64,000 nucleotides of DNA from contig NC_081340.1 of assembly GCF_022539665.2 (NCBI RefSeq), forward strand, positions 5,455,357 through 5,519,356, read 5' to 3'. The notes under the pieces were generated by a model, which searched no databases, had not been told where the DNA came from, and worked only from the letters and a program-made list of their open reading frames with translations. The translations under genes were made by a program, and so were the position numbers. This DNA is from Daphnia carinata (Eukaryota > Arthropoda > Branchiopoda > Diplostraca > Daphniidae). This document shows, one piece after another, positions 49,781-62,659 of this stretch (positions are counted from its first letter, which is position 1; each line of letters starts with the position of its first letter).

Positions 49781-52700
49781 TCACATAGACAGTCCAGATG
49801 CCGTGCTGTGGGACAGGTTTTGCAAATGCAGCGCTTGCAACAGTTGAGAGTTTTCCGTGTAAAGCTCCATGATTAGCATGTCGGATGAAGCCAACTTGTC
49901 CATCTGTAAAGACAAATCCAACAGTTCCAAAACAAAAACAAAAAAATCCAATTATTTTTCCTTATTGAGTTGGGTTGATTGGTCGCCTCACCAATCAACA
50001 CAAAAGACTTGTTGCTTCATGACTTTGCGTACCGTTTGTTTATGTTGAAGCGACATCTGACGTAATGCATCTTCAGATGTCTTCATCATCGTCTCCAGGG
50101 TAGTTATCTCCGCATGGTGTTGAGCCTTGGTATCTGTTGATAACGATGATGAATCATTATTCAAAAGATGCACAGCATTTTTCAGATGTATAATTGTGAA
50201 TTTTAGTTTTCTCTCTAGGCTTTTGTGAATTCATTTACCAAACAAGATTTGTTCTGTACGAAGTTTTTGGCACTGCAGGGCATAGTAGAGTTCCCTGCAA
50301 CGCTGCTCTTGCTGCTTCAAACGACAGTTGAGAGATTGAAAAACGCTTATATCGACACGTGAAGCTCGGTGAGGCTCAGATGTTCCGCTGTTTAGTGATG
50401 GAGATCTCCTCAACTGAAATGGTCAAACAATGTAACAAACGATGAATAACTATAATAAAAATTAATGCAAATCAAGCTTCAACTTTACGGATCAAATTAA
50501 TCACTAACCAGTTTCTTTTTTTATCAATTAATCAATAACCAGTTTCTCAATCCCCTTGTTTTTCTTTTCTTTTTTTCTTTAAATATTACTATTTGTTTGA
50601 ATTCGAAACGGGTATTAGTACCTGTCTACCGTCTACGCCATCTATAGTTGACTCGAAAGACTTGCAAGGTGAAAGAGAGGCAGGTGATCGTTGACTTTTG
50701 GCCCAGCCTTTACTTTTCAACGGGGAGTAGCCAGGGGGTAGGATACCGGGCTTCGGTGTCGGTGATAGAGGTCGATTTGAATGAGGACTCGGAGGTGACT
50801 TGGACGCAGGCAGCAATTCACGCACATTTTCCAATTTAATTATCAATTTTTCTTCTCGTTCAATCGCTTCGGCTAATTGCAATTTCGTCGATTGAAGATC
50901 GGCCGTCAACTGATCGATTTCTTGTCGGGATCTGATCGTTTCTAGATCTTTTTCTTTCTGCATTTGTTCTAGCTGCGCTTCGAGCTGCGCAATTTGTTTG
51001 ATTTGAGCTTCGCTTTCTTCCTCTAAATCATTCAGCTGCTTTTCCCAGTTGGCCCGTTCTTCTATAGTCGAAAGGCTACTCGTGCTTGATGTATCACCTT
51101 GTCCGAGAAGCTCCTCGTATTCTATGATGAAACAATATGACGAAATGTGGTTAAATTCATTGGAACGTTTGCCACTTAATCCAAAATTACCTTTGATTTT
51201 CATCTCGAGTGATCGGAACTTTTCATCCGTCGAATCCCGTTCTTGATCGTAGATTTCTCGTTCCTCGTCTAACTTTGACTAGAAATTTAAAAAAAAGTTT
51301 TTCAAAATGAGAACATTCCAACGCAAAATGTAGCAAACAGTACCTGCCAGTAGTCATCAAGTCGATCGAATTCCGTCCGGAGCATATCCAATCGGGACTC
51401 TAAATCACGTCGATCTTCCTCTAATGCATTTTTCTCAACCTGATTTCTCTGTTTCTCATCTTCGAGATCACGAACGAGCTGCTTTATCCGCTGTTGAAGT
51501 AACGCTGTTTCAAACTCGACTTTTTCTTCCATCCGCTCTTCCGACTCTTTTAGTTCTTTCTCCATTTCTTCCTGTTGTCGTCTCACTTTTAGGCGGAGCT
51601 CCTCGTTGTCGATCAATATCTTTACAATTTCAACTGTGGCCACAACCAATAAAAACAATCATGATCACTCGAAAACAATGTAAAGTGAAAACAGACAAAT
51701 TTTGCAACGGGTACCTTTAACGGAATCGAGTTCGTTTTCCAACGTTTTGCACTGTTTCTCCAGTTCTTCGACTTTTGTCGAACTCTCTTCCGACTGCAGA
51801 GCCGAGTCGTGTTCAGAGTCACGGCTCAATTCTTTCTCCAGAGCGGCGTCCAAGTCGGCCAGGGCCTCGGTCAAGTTTTCCTAGAAAAGAAAACAAGCAA
51901 TGCCGTATAGAATGACAACATGACAGATGGTGCGAAACCCAACAGTGCTTGCACACGAATTGTTCACAGTGTGCAGCGTTTGCGCAAAAGGGCCGTCTAG
52001 TCTACAAATGCAGGTTTGAGGTAGGGTAGAAAATGGTCAATAATGGGGGTTCGTGTGAACTAGTTTTTACGTTGTTGGTAGGGCTAAAACAAAAATTGCG
52101 ATTGATAAGCTGTCTGGCATTGCAGAGAGACTAAAAAGAATTGAATTTTACATAGAAATGAAAAGAAAAAAAAAACATTGGCCTCGACATCAAGAGAAAG
52201 TCGGTTGTTAATGAGGTTCTGAAAAAAAAGTCAGGTGTCAATCGGGCACGTGTCTTATTTGTAAGGTTAAAAGAGATTGGTGGGACAGGTGTGTGTTTGG
52301 TTATAATTTTTTTTTTTTCATTTTTTTTTTTTTTGTTTAATACCCGTAGTAGTTGAAACAGAGGGGTTAGTTCTGGCTGTACGTGCAGCTAACGGCCAAT
52401 CGAAGAATATCCGCAATGAAATTATTCCGGGCAGAAAAGCAGAGTCGAAGCCAAATAAGGAAAGAAAACGGTTGATAATGCAATCAAACGTCGAATAATT
52501 TAAGCAATCATAAAAATAAGAGAAGAAAAAAAAAAAAAAAAAAAACTAGCGATTTGTCCTCGCATTAAAAAAAACTCGTTATTTCCATCTTTTTGTTTGT
52601 TTTGCTTTTTTTTTTTTTTTAAAAGAAGCGTTCTTACGTATTCTTCCTGTTTGGAGTCCTTGGAATGGACGCGTTTGAGCTGCTGGCGCACCTCCTTCAA

Positions 52701-55700
52701 TTCCATTTCGTGTTCAGCTTCCATGACCTGAAATCGCAATCAAATCATCAATATTCAATCAATGCGTCGATAAAAACGCGAGAAAAGAAAGAAGTTTAAC
52801 ACGCACAACAGGTTATCTGAAAAGTTTGAATTTACTGTTTGGAGTTGGACTAGATCTTCGTTTCGAATTTGCGTTTCGGCTAATTGAGCTTCCAGTGCGG
52901 ACAGCTTGAGCAGGTGTGACTCGATTAAACTACGTTTCTCCTCGGCGTGTCGCTCCTCTTGTTGAACCAATACGTTGCGATACTGATTCTGGAGAGTAGC
53001 CACACTATCGTTGCCCTTTTGAAAATCAAATACGTCGGTCATACAACATGCGTTCTAATTAACAGTTCCAAGAAATGCACAACCTCTAAGAATTCTTCGA
53101 CTATTTGGAGACGCAATTTTTCAAAGACACGTTTCAGCTGTTCTTTAATGGTAGATCCACCAGCGTTAACGACAGGCCCGGACGACGTTTGATGCTTGAC
53201 TTCTTGCAACTGGGCTGCCAAGCTCTGATCGTTATTCACATTGTTTGCCCCCTCTTTCCATCCATTCTGCGCCGACGGAATACCAAGAAAGAAGAAACGA
53301 ATCGCATCATCAACAAGTTCTTTTGGGGAGCGTACGAAGCTGTAAAACGTCAACTGGACGGTGACACACATACTTGATTGTCAGATAATGGACGAGGCGA
53401 TTCCTCTGAACTGCAGTGTCCCGTTCCCGCCTCCTTCTTGCGGACTTTGCCCACATGATCTTCCATTCCCAATTCCTCCTCTTCGCCGTTGCGACGTTTC
53501 ACAGCACCAGACATTGTCGGCTCTGAACGCCAAGCTGGACCTAATCCGACACACTCGGTCCTAATGCATCGTATAAAACAAGTCCGCCACAGCGTTAGAG
53601 ACGCATTATCGTTAATTACGCAATAAAAATGAGAAAAAAAACATACCTTGCGGCTGCCAACTGTCCTCTGAGTAATTCGATTTCAGCTGAGAGTTCGTCC
53701 GTCCGGTCCCGCAGTTGAAGATTTTCGGCCGACATGCGGTTCAACTGTTCGGTGAGGGAATGTCGCTGGCTCTCTTCCAAGGCTTCGCAGCGTGACTCTA
53801 ATTCGGCCATCTGTATTCGACATAATGCAATAATGAAAGTTTGTACGAATGGGGGCTGATTAAGTATCGTGCTAAAGAAAGCCAACTTAATCATGAAAAA
53901 TAGCACACGGCACGTAAACAAGTGTTCAATCAATTAAAAGGTCAGAGAGAGAAAAAAGTTTTACGAGAGAAACACCGTCCAGCTCCTGGATGAGACGACC
54001 GTTGGCCCTTTCGGAACTAGCAAGTTTTTCTGTCAGATTGGCGTTTTCGGCGGACAGTCTCGCGTTATCCTGAAAGACGGATCACGTTGCAAAAAAAAAA
54101 GAAATGGACGTTTCTTTATTGTCACCCATCAGCGAATAATGATAAACGACTCAAATGATCATCTCGCCAGACTGGTGCCTGTTGCGAACGTCGTCCAGCA
54201 TTTTGGAAGCCATTCAAGAACCACGGCAACTCGTCGTTGACAGATAATCTTCTCCTGGCTAATTTTTTTTTTTTTTTTCGTTAGCTGACCGAGGCGTCTG
54301 GAATGTTTCACACGACCTTCACGTGTGAGGCGAGACGTCATAATTTTTCTTCAAAAAAAAAAAAAAAATACTCACCTCGCTCATGGTTTGCATCGACTCC
54401 TTGAGCCGTGCTTCCTCTTCCTTGGACTGCGACAGCTGCTGTTGCCGTTTATCCAGCTCTCTCTGGAGCTGACTCACCAGCTGATCGCGATCGGCCTGAG
54501 CGACTTCCTGAACCAGACGCAGCTGATCGGCGTGTCGCTGTTCCAACTGCCTATTTTAAGAGAAACGGGTCACCATTTGTTTTTATTTGCTTCAACTTTT
54601 AATAGTCTATACTTGAATTGTGTCCGTCGGATCGTCTCCTGTTTGGCGTGGTTCTCGTCCACCTCCTGGGCCAGCAACGACGACCGCTGGTTAGCCTCTT
54701 GTAAGTCGCTGCGGAGTTTTTCACACTCGCGGCTGGCGTGTTCTACCGTCAGTCTGTGTGTCGAGCGACAGCGGATACACAACAAGCCAACAGGCCACAA
54801 GGAAAGCAATGTGGGGGAGAAAAAAAAAAGGAGAAAAGAACAGAATTAGAAATAAAAAGAAAGAAGGAAGACTGAAAATACGTTGGCGTCTAATTATGGA
54901 AATTTTGTGTCCCAACCCTAGCTCCAACGTTTCCACAACTCACGGGTGGGACGGCTGTAACGTCTTGTATCAACAAATCAAGGCCATTGGGCCCATGCCA
55001 AAGAGAAAGAAAAAAGCTACATGTTTTCGCATAAAATTGTACGACGGATTACAAGTGGCTAGCGCACGATACCGCTCACGCAACTTGTATCACGTAAAAA
55101 CCCAAAGAGAATGCAATTTAAACATCGAAGATATTTGTTATAATCAATATCCTGCTTGTGGTTTTTACGTTCCGTCTGCTGATTTCACTTTGAATTTTGA
55201 GTCAAGTAAAACTGATCAAAAGATTACCGAACGGCGGAAAGCTCGTGTTGTATGAGTAGAACTCCCGCGTGCAAAGCAGCGCCACTTGGTCCACTGTTGG
55301 CCAGCAAACCATTCTCCAATCCAGCATTCATTTCTTCTTGGAGGGCGCAGACGAGTTCGCGAAGGCAAAGTCTTTTGGACGGATGATGGCGGAAACTGAG
55401 AGCATCCAGGAGGGACGACGCATGAACGACGCCCAGGGAACGGAGGCACTCGACCGTGGCATCGTAAGTTGCAAATCTATTGACACAGATAACGAAAAAT
55501 TGATGTAATAAAATCATAAAAATCTATAGAGCAACTGAACATCTTGTTTTATGATACGAAAAGCGTGTCGACACGCACGCAAATTATGTTAAGCATTCCA
55601 ATCATTGTTCGTAACCTGGAATTTAGGATAAGTTTCCTCTGCTATTTCAGAACATAACTGTGCCCAGGAAGAGAAACATTCGGAATTGTTAAACATGAAA

Positions 55701-58700
55701 TCCACACGGTTAGCGAAACTAGAAACGCTGTTTGCCGGATGGTTGTTATGTCAGGCGAGAAATGGATATCATCATTCACCGTAAGACGTTGACGTTCTGA
55801 TAAACAACATTTGGATCCTACTATGCTACTGATGATACCATCAACAACATCGTGAGTCTTTTTTTTTTTTTTTTTTTTTTTTTTGGTAGAGTACACACAT
55901 GACTGTAGCTATCCTCAACAGATGTCTGTATGTTTTTCCTGCGGATTTCTTTTCCAGATTTGAGAACCGAACCGCGGGTTTTAGTGGGAAAATGCAGTTG
56001 TAGCCAGAACGAACAAGAAGGGCTACGAAACCGAAGAGGGCAAAAACTGATGACAACACCGGATACGACAATAATTATTAATTGTCGCCCAGTGAAAGCC
56101 AAGGCTACACGCCTTTTTCGCATAACCTTTTCTTTTTCTTCTTCATTTTACTAACGTTATTTTCAGGTACACTGACAGTGGGGAACGGCCTTGGTACATC
56201 CTTCCTTCTCTAATAACAACAAATACCCCAGGAGAGGCAGAACAAAGAACTCTTGAGTTTCCCGTCGACTGCCACGTCCGTTGCTAGGTGACGCTCGTCA
56301 ACACAAATGTCAAAAACTTTTTCAAGCATGGTGCATAACTGTATGACGTGAAACAGGAGATAGCAACATTCTAGTGCACAGGGGTGCCTCACGCGTCTTT
56401 TGCAGAGTTACGAGGCCATTAACTGTTTAAAAATTTATAGACTAATGTGGACCTGGATCTCCCTCCTCCTACCAACCATTTTTTTCATTGAGTACGTTTT
56501 TATTACGTAAATTGGCTCTTCATGACTAAATTTACAACTTGAATCATGATTTCAGAACACGCGGTATCTAATAACTTAGTTTGGCAGCTATAGCATTCAA
56601 CAATGGGTGATAAAAACAACACAGGATCTCCTGTCATACACTTTTCTTCTTCAGTGGACACTGAAAATGCTGGTACTTTTTCAACCACAAGCTGTAACAT
56701 ATATCCTGCCCTGCCCTTAGAAAACCCAGTTTTACTGCCTGGATGTAATGGTATTTACAATCAAAATAAGTTGACAACAAGTTTTAGTGAAAACCTCGGC
56801 TTTGACAGGCATTAGTGCTGGACCACCAACAACACCCAGTGCTCCCCGAAGAATGGGCCACTTTTCTGCATTGCCAAGAGTCAATTTGCCTAATGTTCGT
56901 GTCCCTGAAATGATGGACATCAGCTCATATATCCCAACGATGAAGCCTCCTTCCTTTTTGAAAGAAGTCTACACTTTCCCTGTTCAAGTTGGAGGCCATG
57001 TCAACAGAGAAGTGCGTAACATAGGAAGCAGCATCAACAAGGTATGCCTAATGCAAATAATAAATAATGATTCCAAGGGAGAACTCAAAAATATCTGCTT
57101 TTGAAATTTAGATCATAGATCGTGGCGATGTTTTTCTGCATAAACCTCCACCCCTGCCAGAGTTTACAAACTGGAGCATTTTCGGTGCACTATTTTCCAT
57201 TTTTGGGTCATTTTTTGATCACGGTAGTGACATTGCTGCCGCTTATGTGCTGTGGGACGAGCCGGACTCGACATGGTGGTTTTCGCTCACCGTTACTTTG
57301 ATTGTTGTTCCTACTATTTTCGTGAACGCTTTCAGTCTTTACTGGTACAAAAAAATAATTTCTTAATTTGATTTTGACCCTACATCTACGTTTAAAATCG
57401 GATAGGTACTGCAACGAAGATTATCAAGCATCAAGACGTATGTTCTCTAACTCATCGAGGCCAGGATTCTCTAAATGTTGGTGGATCTTTCGCATCATTG
57501 TACACTTTCTTCTTTTAGGTCCTATTTTCAGGTGATGGAATGTCTCTTTACAAATTCTGTAGAGTTGGTAATGTAACCGAGATCACTTTTTGAACAGATA
57601 CATCGATTTACTTTACTATGGGATCAAAAGTCGCAAGTCCCGGCTGCAAAAAATTAACGTTCAAGGGCCATACTGTCCTTGGCCAAAGCAACAAGCTGAA
57701 ATGAAGAAGCAGGTGGAATATTACAACCTGCTGTTGCACGAAGAACGGGATATAGCAATCTTGGAGCTTATGCACAGTTTCATGCAGGACGCTCCCCAAT
57801 TAATCTTGCAGCTTTACATTTTGGCAAAACGCCCTCCCCAAAGTACAACGGAGAACGATTACATTATCACCGGTAATTACAATTCATCTTTCTGTCTTGT
57901 TTTGAACCAAACGAACCAAACTGACGTGAATTAATTCTTCGATCGTAAATTTACAGTCTTGGTTCAATCGGTTTCATCATTATCATCTCTAATGTCGTTG
58001 GCGTGGTCCCTAACATCCTATCAGAGAACTTTACGTTACGCTGTCCCGGACAAGCCTCAAATGAGCGTGGGCGGCTCAGCAACTACTTTCCTTTGGCACA
58101 CCTTTCAGGTTGCCTCCCGTGTCCTAGCCTTGGCCCTTTTTGCTAACGCATTCAAACAAGAGGTTTTTATTGCACTGGGTGGACACTGGGCACTCATGAT
58201 TGTTTGGATTTTAGCACAGGTACAATCCATACATATAAAATTACGATGTAAAGCTAAAAGGTGTGTGGATTCTTTTCCCTACAGCGCACAAATTTTTGTG
58301 GAACAAATGACGGAAAGCGGAAACACTGCGAAGAATTCTTTTACAATGTCGTTGTTGGGTGGATGTTCACGTTTGTTATGATCAACGTGAAAGCGGCAGC
58401 AACAAGGGTCAAGTATTCGGTTTATTACTTGTTGATGGCAGCTGAAAATACTACTATGATAGTTCTATGGTTTCTACAACCTGACAGCGCAACTCACTGG
58501 TATCACTTTCCTGCTCTAATCGGGACATGTGTTTCCTTCATTCTCGGTCTCTTTTTTATGTTCCTCTATTATCGACACTACCACCCTGATGGCAAAATGC
58601 CTAACAAAAACGAATCTCCCAAATTGTTTTAATTGCAGGAAAGCGATTCTTTCCTGTGTCCTTCAGCCTTATTCGAATCTTCTCTAATTTTACTCGCACT

Positions 58701-59379
58701 TTCTCGTTTGCATCAGCTCATACATTTTTATAAATTCTTAACGTACTACGTGCCCTGCCAACTGAATAAAAATGGTAAACATATGGAAATGCACGACTTA
58801 CCCTGTACCAGCTGGATCAATATTGGAAAATAGAGCCATGGTTGACTGAGAGGGCATCATGAGCAGTTCGGAACGCACCAGCGACCCGTTATTCCGATTC
58901 GTAGATCCAATCTCCCAGTTGTTTGGCTCATAGTTCTAAAATAAAACCGTAACATTGGACCATGGAATTTACGGCATACGTCTTGTAAGCTTGCATTGTA
59001 CATACTTCGGATTCTAGAGGTCCATCCCCTTTCCCCGGTCTCACATTTTGGAAAAGATGCAGAAATTCGCCAAAGCTAATACGACCATCGTGGTCGAGGT
59101 CAAGTTTGTCAAAGAGCTGTGCAATAACCTTTAGAAAAATCAAGAATTGTTTACTAAGCATATCCAAGGTAAATCGACATTAATCACCTCATCTGACAGT
59201 TTCTCCATTCCGATACATTCACACACGAGTGCTAGTTGAGATTGATCTAGATAGCCATCTTGTCCAACACCAAGCTTTCCCCATGTTGTTCTCAAATAAT
59301 CTTCTTCACTTTCATTTAAAGATGGTGGAGAATGGTGGTCTTCAATGTGAAAATTGCTATTTTTTTCTGGTACTTCCAT
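49781..59379 (-). CDS. Nin: Ninein / ninein-like centrosomal coiled-coil protein (Bsg25D-like), complete
   Basis: Ninein anchors microtubule minus ends at centrosomes. Nineteen exons: 59379-59188, 59128-59006, 58935-58802, 55476-55228, 54753-54613, 54550-54376, 54069-53965, 53810-53647, 53560-53374, 53266-53084, 53015-52836, 52727-52638, 51880-51715, 51633-51344, 51278-51191, 51121-50622, 50413-50239, 50133-50033, 49903-49781. Phases agree and give about 1121 residues. The N-terminus has the ninein EF-hand pair: TWGKLGVGQDGYLDQSQLAL and LDLDHDGRISFGEFLHLF, the second with a full Ca-binding loop. Long coiled coils follow (for example ETALLQQRIKQLVRDLEDEK), with a basic segment (VKRRNGEEEE, KVRKKE) and a Pro/Ser-rich spacer (SPPSPHSNRPLSPTPKP). 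The end is MDKLASSDMLIMELYTENSQ to GLSM. The donor of exon 18 is uncertain. The 3.3-kb intron 3 contains an XK-related gene on the other strand. Confidence 0.9.
55477..56602. other. Ninein intron 3 sequence upstream of the nested XKR gene
   Basis: It holds the XKR promoter and 5'UTR. A T run lies at 55859-55884. No other coding exon was found, and the flanking ninein exons (58935-58802 and 55476-55228) join in phase to make the Gly of TGFATYDATVEC, so no ninein exon needs to be hidden here. Confidence 0.55.
56603..58632 (+). CDS. XK-related (XKR) membrane protein, complete, nested in a ninein intron
   Basis: XKR proteins are multi-pass membrane proteins; vertebrate XKR4/8/9 scramble phospholipids after caspase cleavage. 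Seven exons: 56603-56750, 56809-57041, 57112-57344, 57406-57531, 57598-57872, 57957-58219, 58285-58632; phases agree and give 541 residues. A 125-residue hydrophilic N-terminus (start MGDKNNTGSPVIHFSSSVDT) precedes about nine hydrophobic segments, beginning FGALFSIFGSFFDHGSDIAA. The family blocks SDIAAAYVLW, NAFSLYWY, HSFMQDAPQLILQLYIL and AAENTTMIVLWFL are clear. The C-terminal tail is short (YYRHYHPDGKMPNKNESPKL) and shows no obvious DxxD caspase site. A plus-strand AATAAA at 58765-58770 lies 32 bp before the ninein exon ending at 58802, so the 3'UTR probably fills the intron to its edge. The subfamily is not resolved. Confidence 0.88.
58765..58770 (+). terminator. Polyadenylation signal of the XKR gene
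   Basis: AATAAA 133 bp after the XKR stop codon and 32 bp before a ninein exon on the opposite strand. Cleavage 15-25 bp downstream would end the transcript at about the ninein exon boundary. Confidence 0.55.
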
Positions 59380-62160
59380 AACTGGTCAAATAATTTAAAA
59401 AGATGGAATGAGGCAGGAATGTTGTTTCTCGTTTATCTGTCACAGCCACATGCCAAGGATGACAACCTTCTACGTTCAGACCCTGAAAAAAGCTTCAAAT
59501 AAGAAAAAAAAAACACAATAATCAAGTAAATTACGGGAAGTGAATGAATCGACTATCAAGGCTACAAACGATATGATATCAATAGTCCAATATTCCCACG
59601 TAAAGGTCCACAAAATATTACTAGCTTTATCGCACGACGGCATGTACAAGTAACACAAACATGCTTTCCAACTTTCAACATAACTCCAAAACACCGAAAC
59701 CGACACTGCAACAAAGCTGCTAGAACAATGAGAAGAAACATGAGCTAACTTACACATTTGGATTTAGAAAACGAAAGCTTGGCATGTATATACAGCCTTC
59801 TCACTCACTCTGACAGCAAACGACTGATAAAAAGTGAAAAAAAAAACTGTGAACTATAACAAAGCTGCCATCTAGCTGCAACCTTCGTGCTTTTTACCGC
59901 GGGCAAGGGCCGGAAATGAAACATTTTGTGTTCCGAAAAAAATAAAACCTACACGGATACCACCTGTGTGGCGGCCTTCCTTCCGTTGCTTTCAGTTCAA
60001 GTTTCCTTTCTTTACATACGATGAAAAGTTTAAAGTCCTAGGCGTTGTATATTAAATTCAAAATGGGTTAAGTTTTAACTTTTAAAGGCAGACAAACTCG
60101 CAAAAATCGATATATTGATTGGGAAAATGAACAAAGAAAGCTATACCTTCTTGTTGTCATGTTATCGCTGCTCTGCGACCGGTTTACGCACCTAATCTAT
60201 GAATGGCGTGTTGTTGCAAAGTTAACCAAGGGACAATTATCTGAAATAGTAACCTTTTGTGTCGACTAGGTCTTTATACTGGCATGCAGGTTATATTGTG
60301 TGTCTATAATAGCATCACGTCTAACGTGGCCTACATATCCGATCAAGCTAGGATAAACCAAAAGGACGAAATGAGTGAAGGGGGAGTGTCCTTTTCTCTC
60401 AGCAATTTTTGCGAGCTCTAAATAAAAATGTTATACATACCAAAGACACCAACAGCGAGAAAAGATGAAAAAAAAAACTCGGCAGGGATGATGAAATAAC
60501 GAGGGAGAGTTACGAAAATTCGAAATTGCTAGCCACCGAAAAACAATGAAAAGAAAGGTAAGTTCTAGTGTAGTTAAATTGGCGTGACTATTCGCTTCCA
60601 TGAGTACGACGGTATCATTCTGGTCGGATCGTGAAGCCATACACAACTTTAAAAGGATTGACATTTAAAAAAATAATCTTCTGTTTCTTTTTGCTCACTT
60701 TTTTCCAATAAACGTACATACCAATTAAGACATAAAAATTTACTTCAAGTATTTAAAGAATGTAATGGACACGATTATCTTTTACACCCAGTATTTCTGG
60801 CAGGAAACAATAGACCAGCAGGATTTTGAGGTCAAACTCCTATTTATGGGTGCATTTGCACTTGCACATTTCGCAATCGCGGTTACACTTGGTAATTTTG
60901 CAAGACGTTGACAGTTGCTTTGCTAAACTTGTGGATTATTGCCAACAATTCTTTTTATATCTCTTCTTCTGTTTCCTTGAAATAATATTTTGAAATCTAG
61001 TGAGCCATGTACATACCAGTTCACATTGAGTAGCTTTAGTTTAGCTGTCAAATAAGTCAGTCAATTTCAACTAGTTCGTGTGAAAATGCGAGATCGTTTG
61101 GTTTGCAGTTAATTAAAAGCATCGGAGCGAAAAGATTATGAAAAGAAAGTTATAGCTAGAATAAAATAGGATAAAAAAGAATTTACTGTTCCTCTCTGTT
61201 TTGGTGGACGGATGTTCGGTTGATTAACAACTCATGGAGGGAAAGGGATTGCGTGTTCCACATGGATTCTTCCGGCTGAAGTTTTGTATCGCAGACCTCA
61301 ATTGCCCAACATTAACCGAGTTAAGTGGCCATGAATGTTCGTCCCCACCAGCAGCTATTATGACTACAACCCCGAGGATGGCAGCAGCCACGAATGTAAT
61401 GCCACATCATTAATATTTCTTCACTGCTTTGTTTATACCATTAGTTGGATCTGAAAATCAAGTATTGATGTATTTGAAAAAAATCCTTATATTCTCTATA
61501 ATTTTTACTTTGTTTATGGAAGTTTAAACTTCAAGGTTCTTTAGAAGCAGTCACTGCTAGTTATTCATCATCGTCAAGTCTTGTTTACTGCCACGTATAC
61601 ATAACACCACATAGAACGAAAAAATAATCAAAATAACCAAAGCGGCATGGGAAAAAATAGTGAGCGAAGGTTCAAAATTAGAAATTGACACCAAACAACT
61701 CACATGTCATCACATTCTATCACAGCCGAGCAACTGCCAACGACGCGAACTCGATTCATCAGCGGGCACACCAAACGAAACAGCGGAAGCTGTTTGGCTC
61801 ATTACCTCGGCGGTTTTTTGCTTGAAAGATGGCCATATCTATGTAAGTTTACATAATCCTAGGGTTCCTTTCGAAATGCTGTTGGCCAAGTTTTCGCGAG
61901 CCAAATTCACTTGTGATTTGTGACGACACCACATTTTGCTAAACCATTTGGTAAGGTAGTGGTTTTCGTTATCGTTCCCGTGTAAATCAAACCACACGTC
62001 ATGAGATTTCTTCTAGCTCGTTATATGCGTACGTTGCGTTTTCTCTCAGAGTGCAGCGACCCTTTTAAATTTGTTATTTTTCTGTCCTCTAATATCCTGT
62101 CTGTGACTTCTTTTTTCCTTTCGTAAATACAGAAAAACAAAAACAAATGGCAAAACCCTC
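59380..62160. other. Intergenic region upstream of ninein, no gene supported
   Basis: AT-rich DNA with the ninein 5'UTR and promoter near 59400-59900. Short frames exist, for example an 87-codon plus-strand frame at 61660-61923 lacking an ATG at its start, but none has family resemblance or splice support. Confidence 0.5.
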
Positions 62161-62162
62161 GC

Positions 62163-62240
62163 TAGATGGCGATGAAGGCATGGGAAAGAGAAATAGATGG
62201 CGATAAAGGCATGGGAAAGAGAAATAGATGGCGTTGAAAG
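62163..62240. repeat. 31-bp tandem repeat, about 2.5 copies
   Basis: Units begin at 62163, 62194 and 62225 with TAGATGGCG. The first two full units differ at one position (gatgaagg versus gataaagg), and the third is partial with one change. The near identity suggests a recent duplication. Confidence 0.85.
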
Positions 62241-62492
62241 CACTACATCGAGAATTAATATTTTGGCGCGAATCGACCATCTGTTTCGGGGCGGTGTGTC
62301 GAGAGCCTAAATTTAGATCTTTTTCTACTGTGACAACGATTGAACAAACCCAAGTGAACACGAGGAAGAAGCGGAAGGAAAAGACGTGGAAACCAAAACG
62401 AAGAAGGAACTGGAAAGATCACTCCGCTATTGGCGGATAAATGTGCCCGTCGCTGTTGGTGTTCTTGCAGGCCGGTGCATGTGTTGCTCGGT

Positions 62493-62656
62493 CAGTGAGT
62501 CTTCTGCTGCCCAACTCGTAACACGTGCTCTGCTCTCCTCTCTCGCCTCTCTTTGTATATCTCCGATTGCTTGTCTCTTCCAGCTCTGTCGGTTTCACCA
62601 GAACGACCGAGTCGGAACTACCTCCGCGATAATCTCAATACTTCCTGTAGAACGGG
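62493..62656 (+). promoter_or_regulatory. Possible 5'UTR exon of a plus-strand gene beyond the right edge
   Basis: An initiator-like TCAGTGAG near 62492 and a consensus donor (gtaagt) at about 62657 frame a pyrimidine-rich, GC-richer segment. No ATG-led coding frame continues. It could be a noncoding first exon of a gene to the right of the window. Low confidence. Confidence 0.25.
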
Positions 62657-62659
62657 TAA

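Noticed and set aside
54325-54849. 174-codon plus-strand frame over ninein exons
   Set aside because: Mostly antisense of two ninein coiled-coil exons, where Leu/Gln codons leave the complement open.
61660-61923. 87-codon plus-strand frame in the right intergenic region
   Set aside because: No ATG at its start, no splice partners and no recognisable motif; kept only as a remark.
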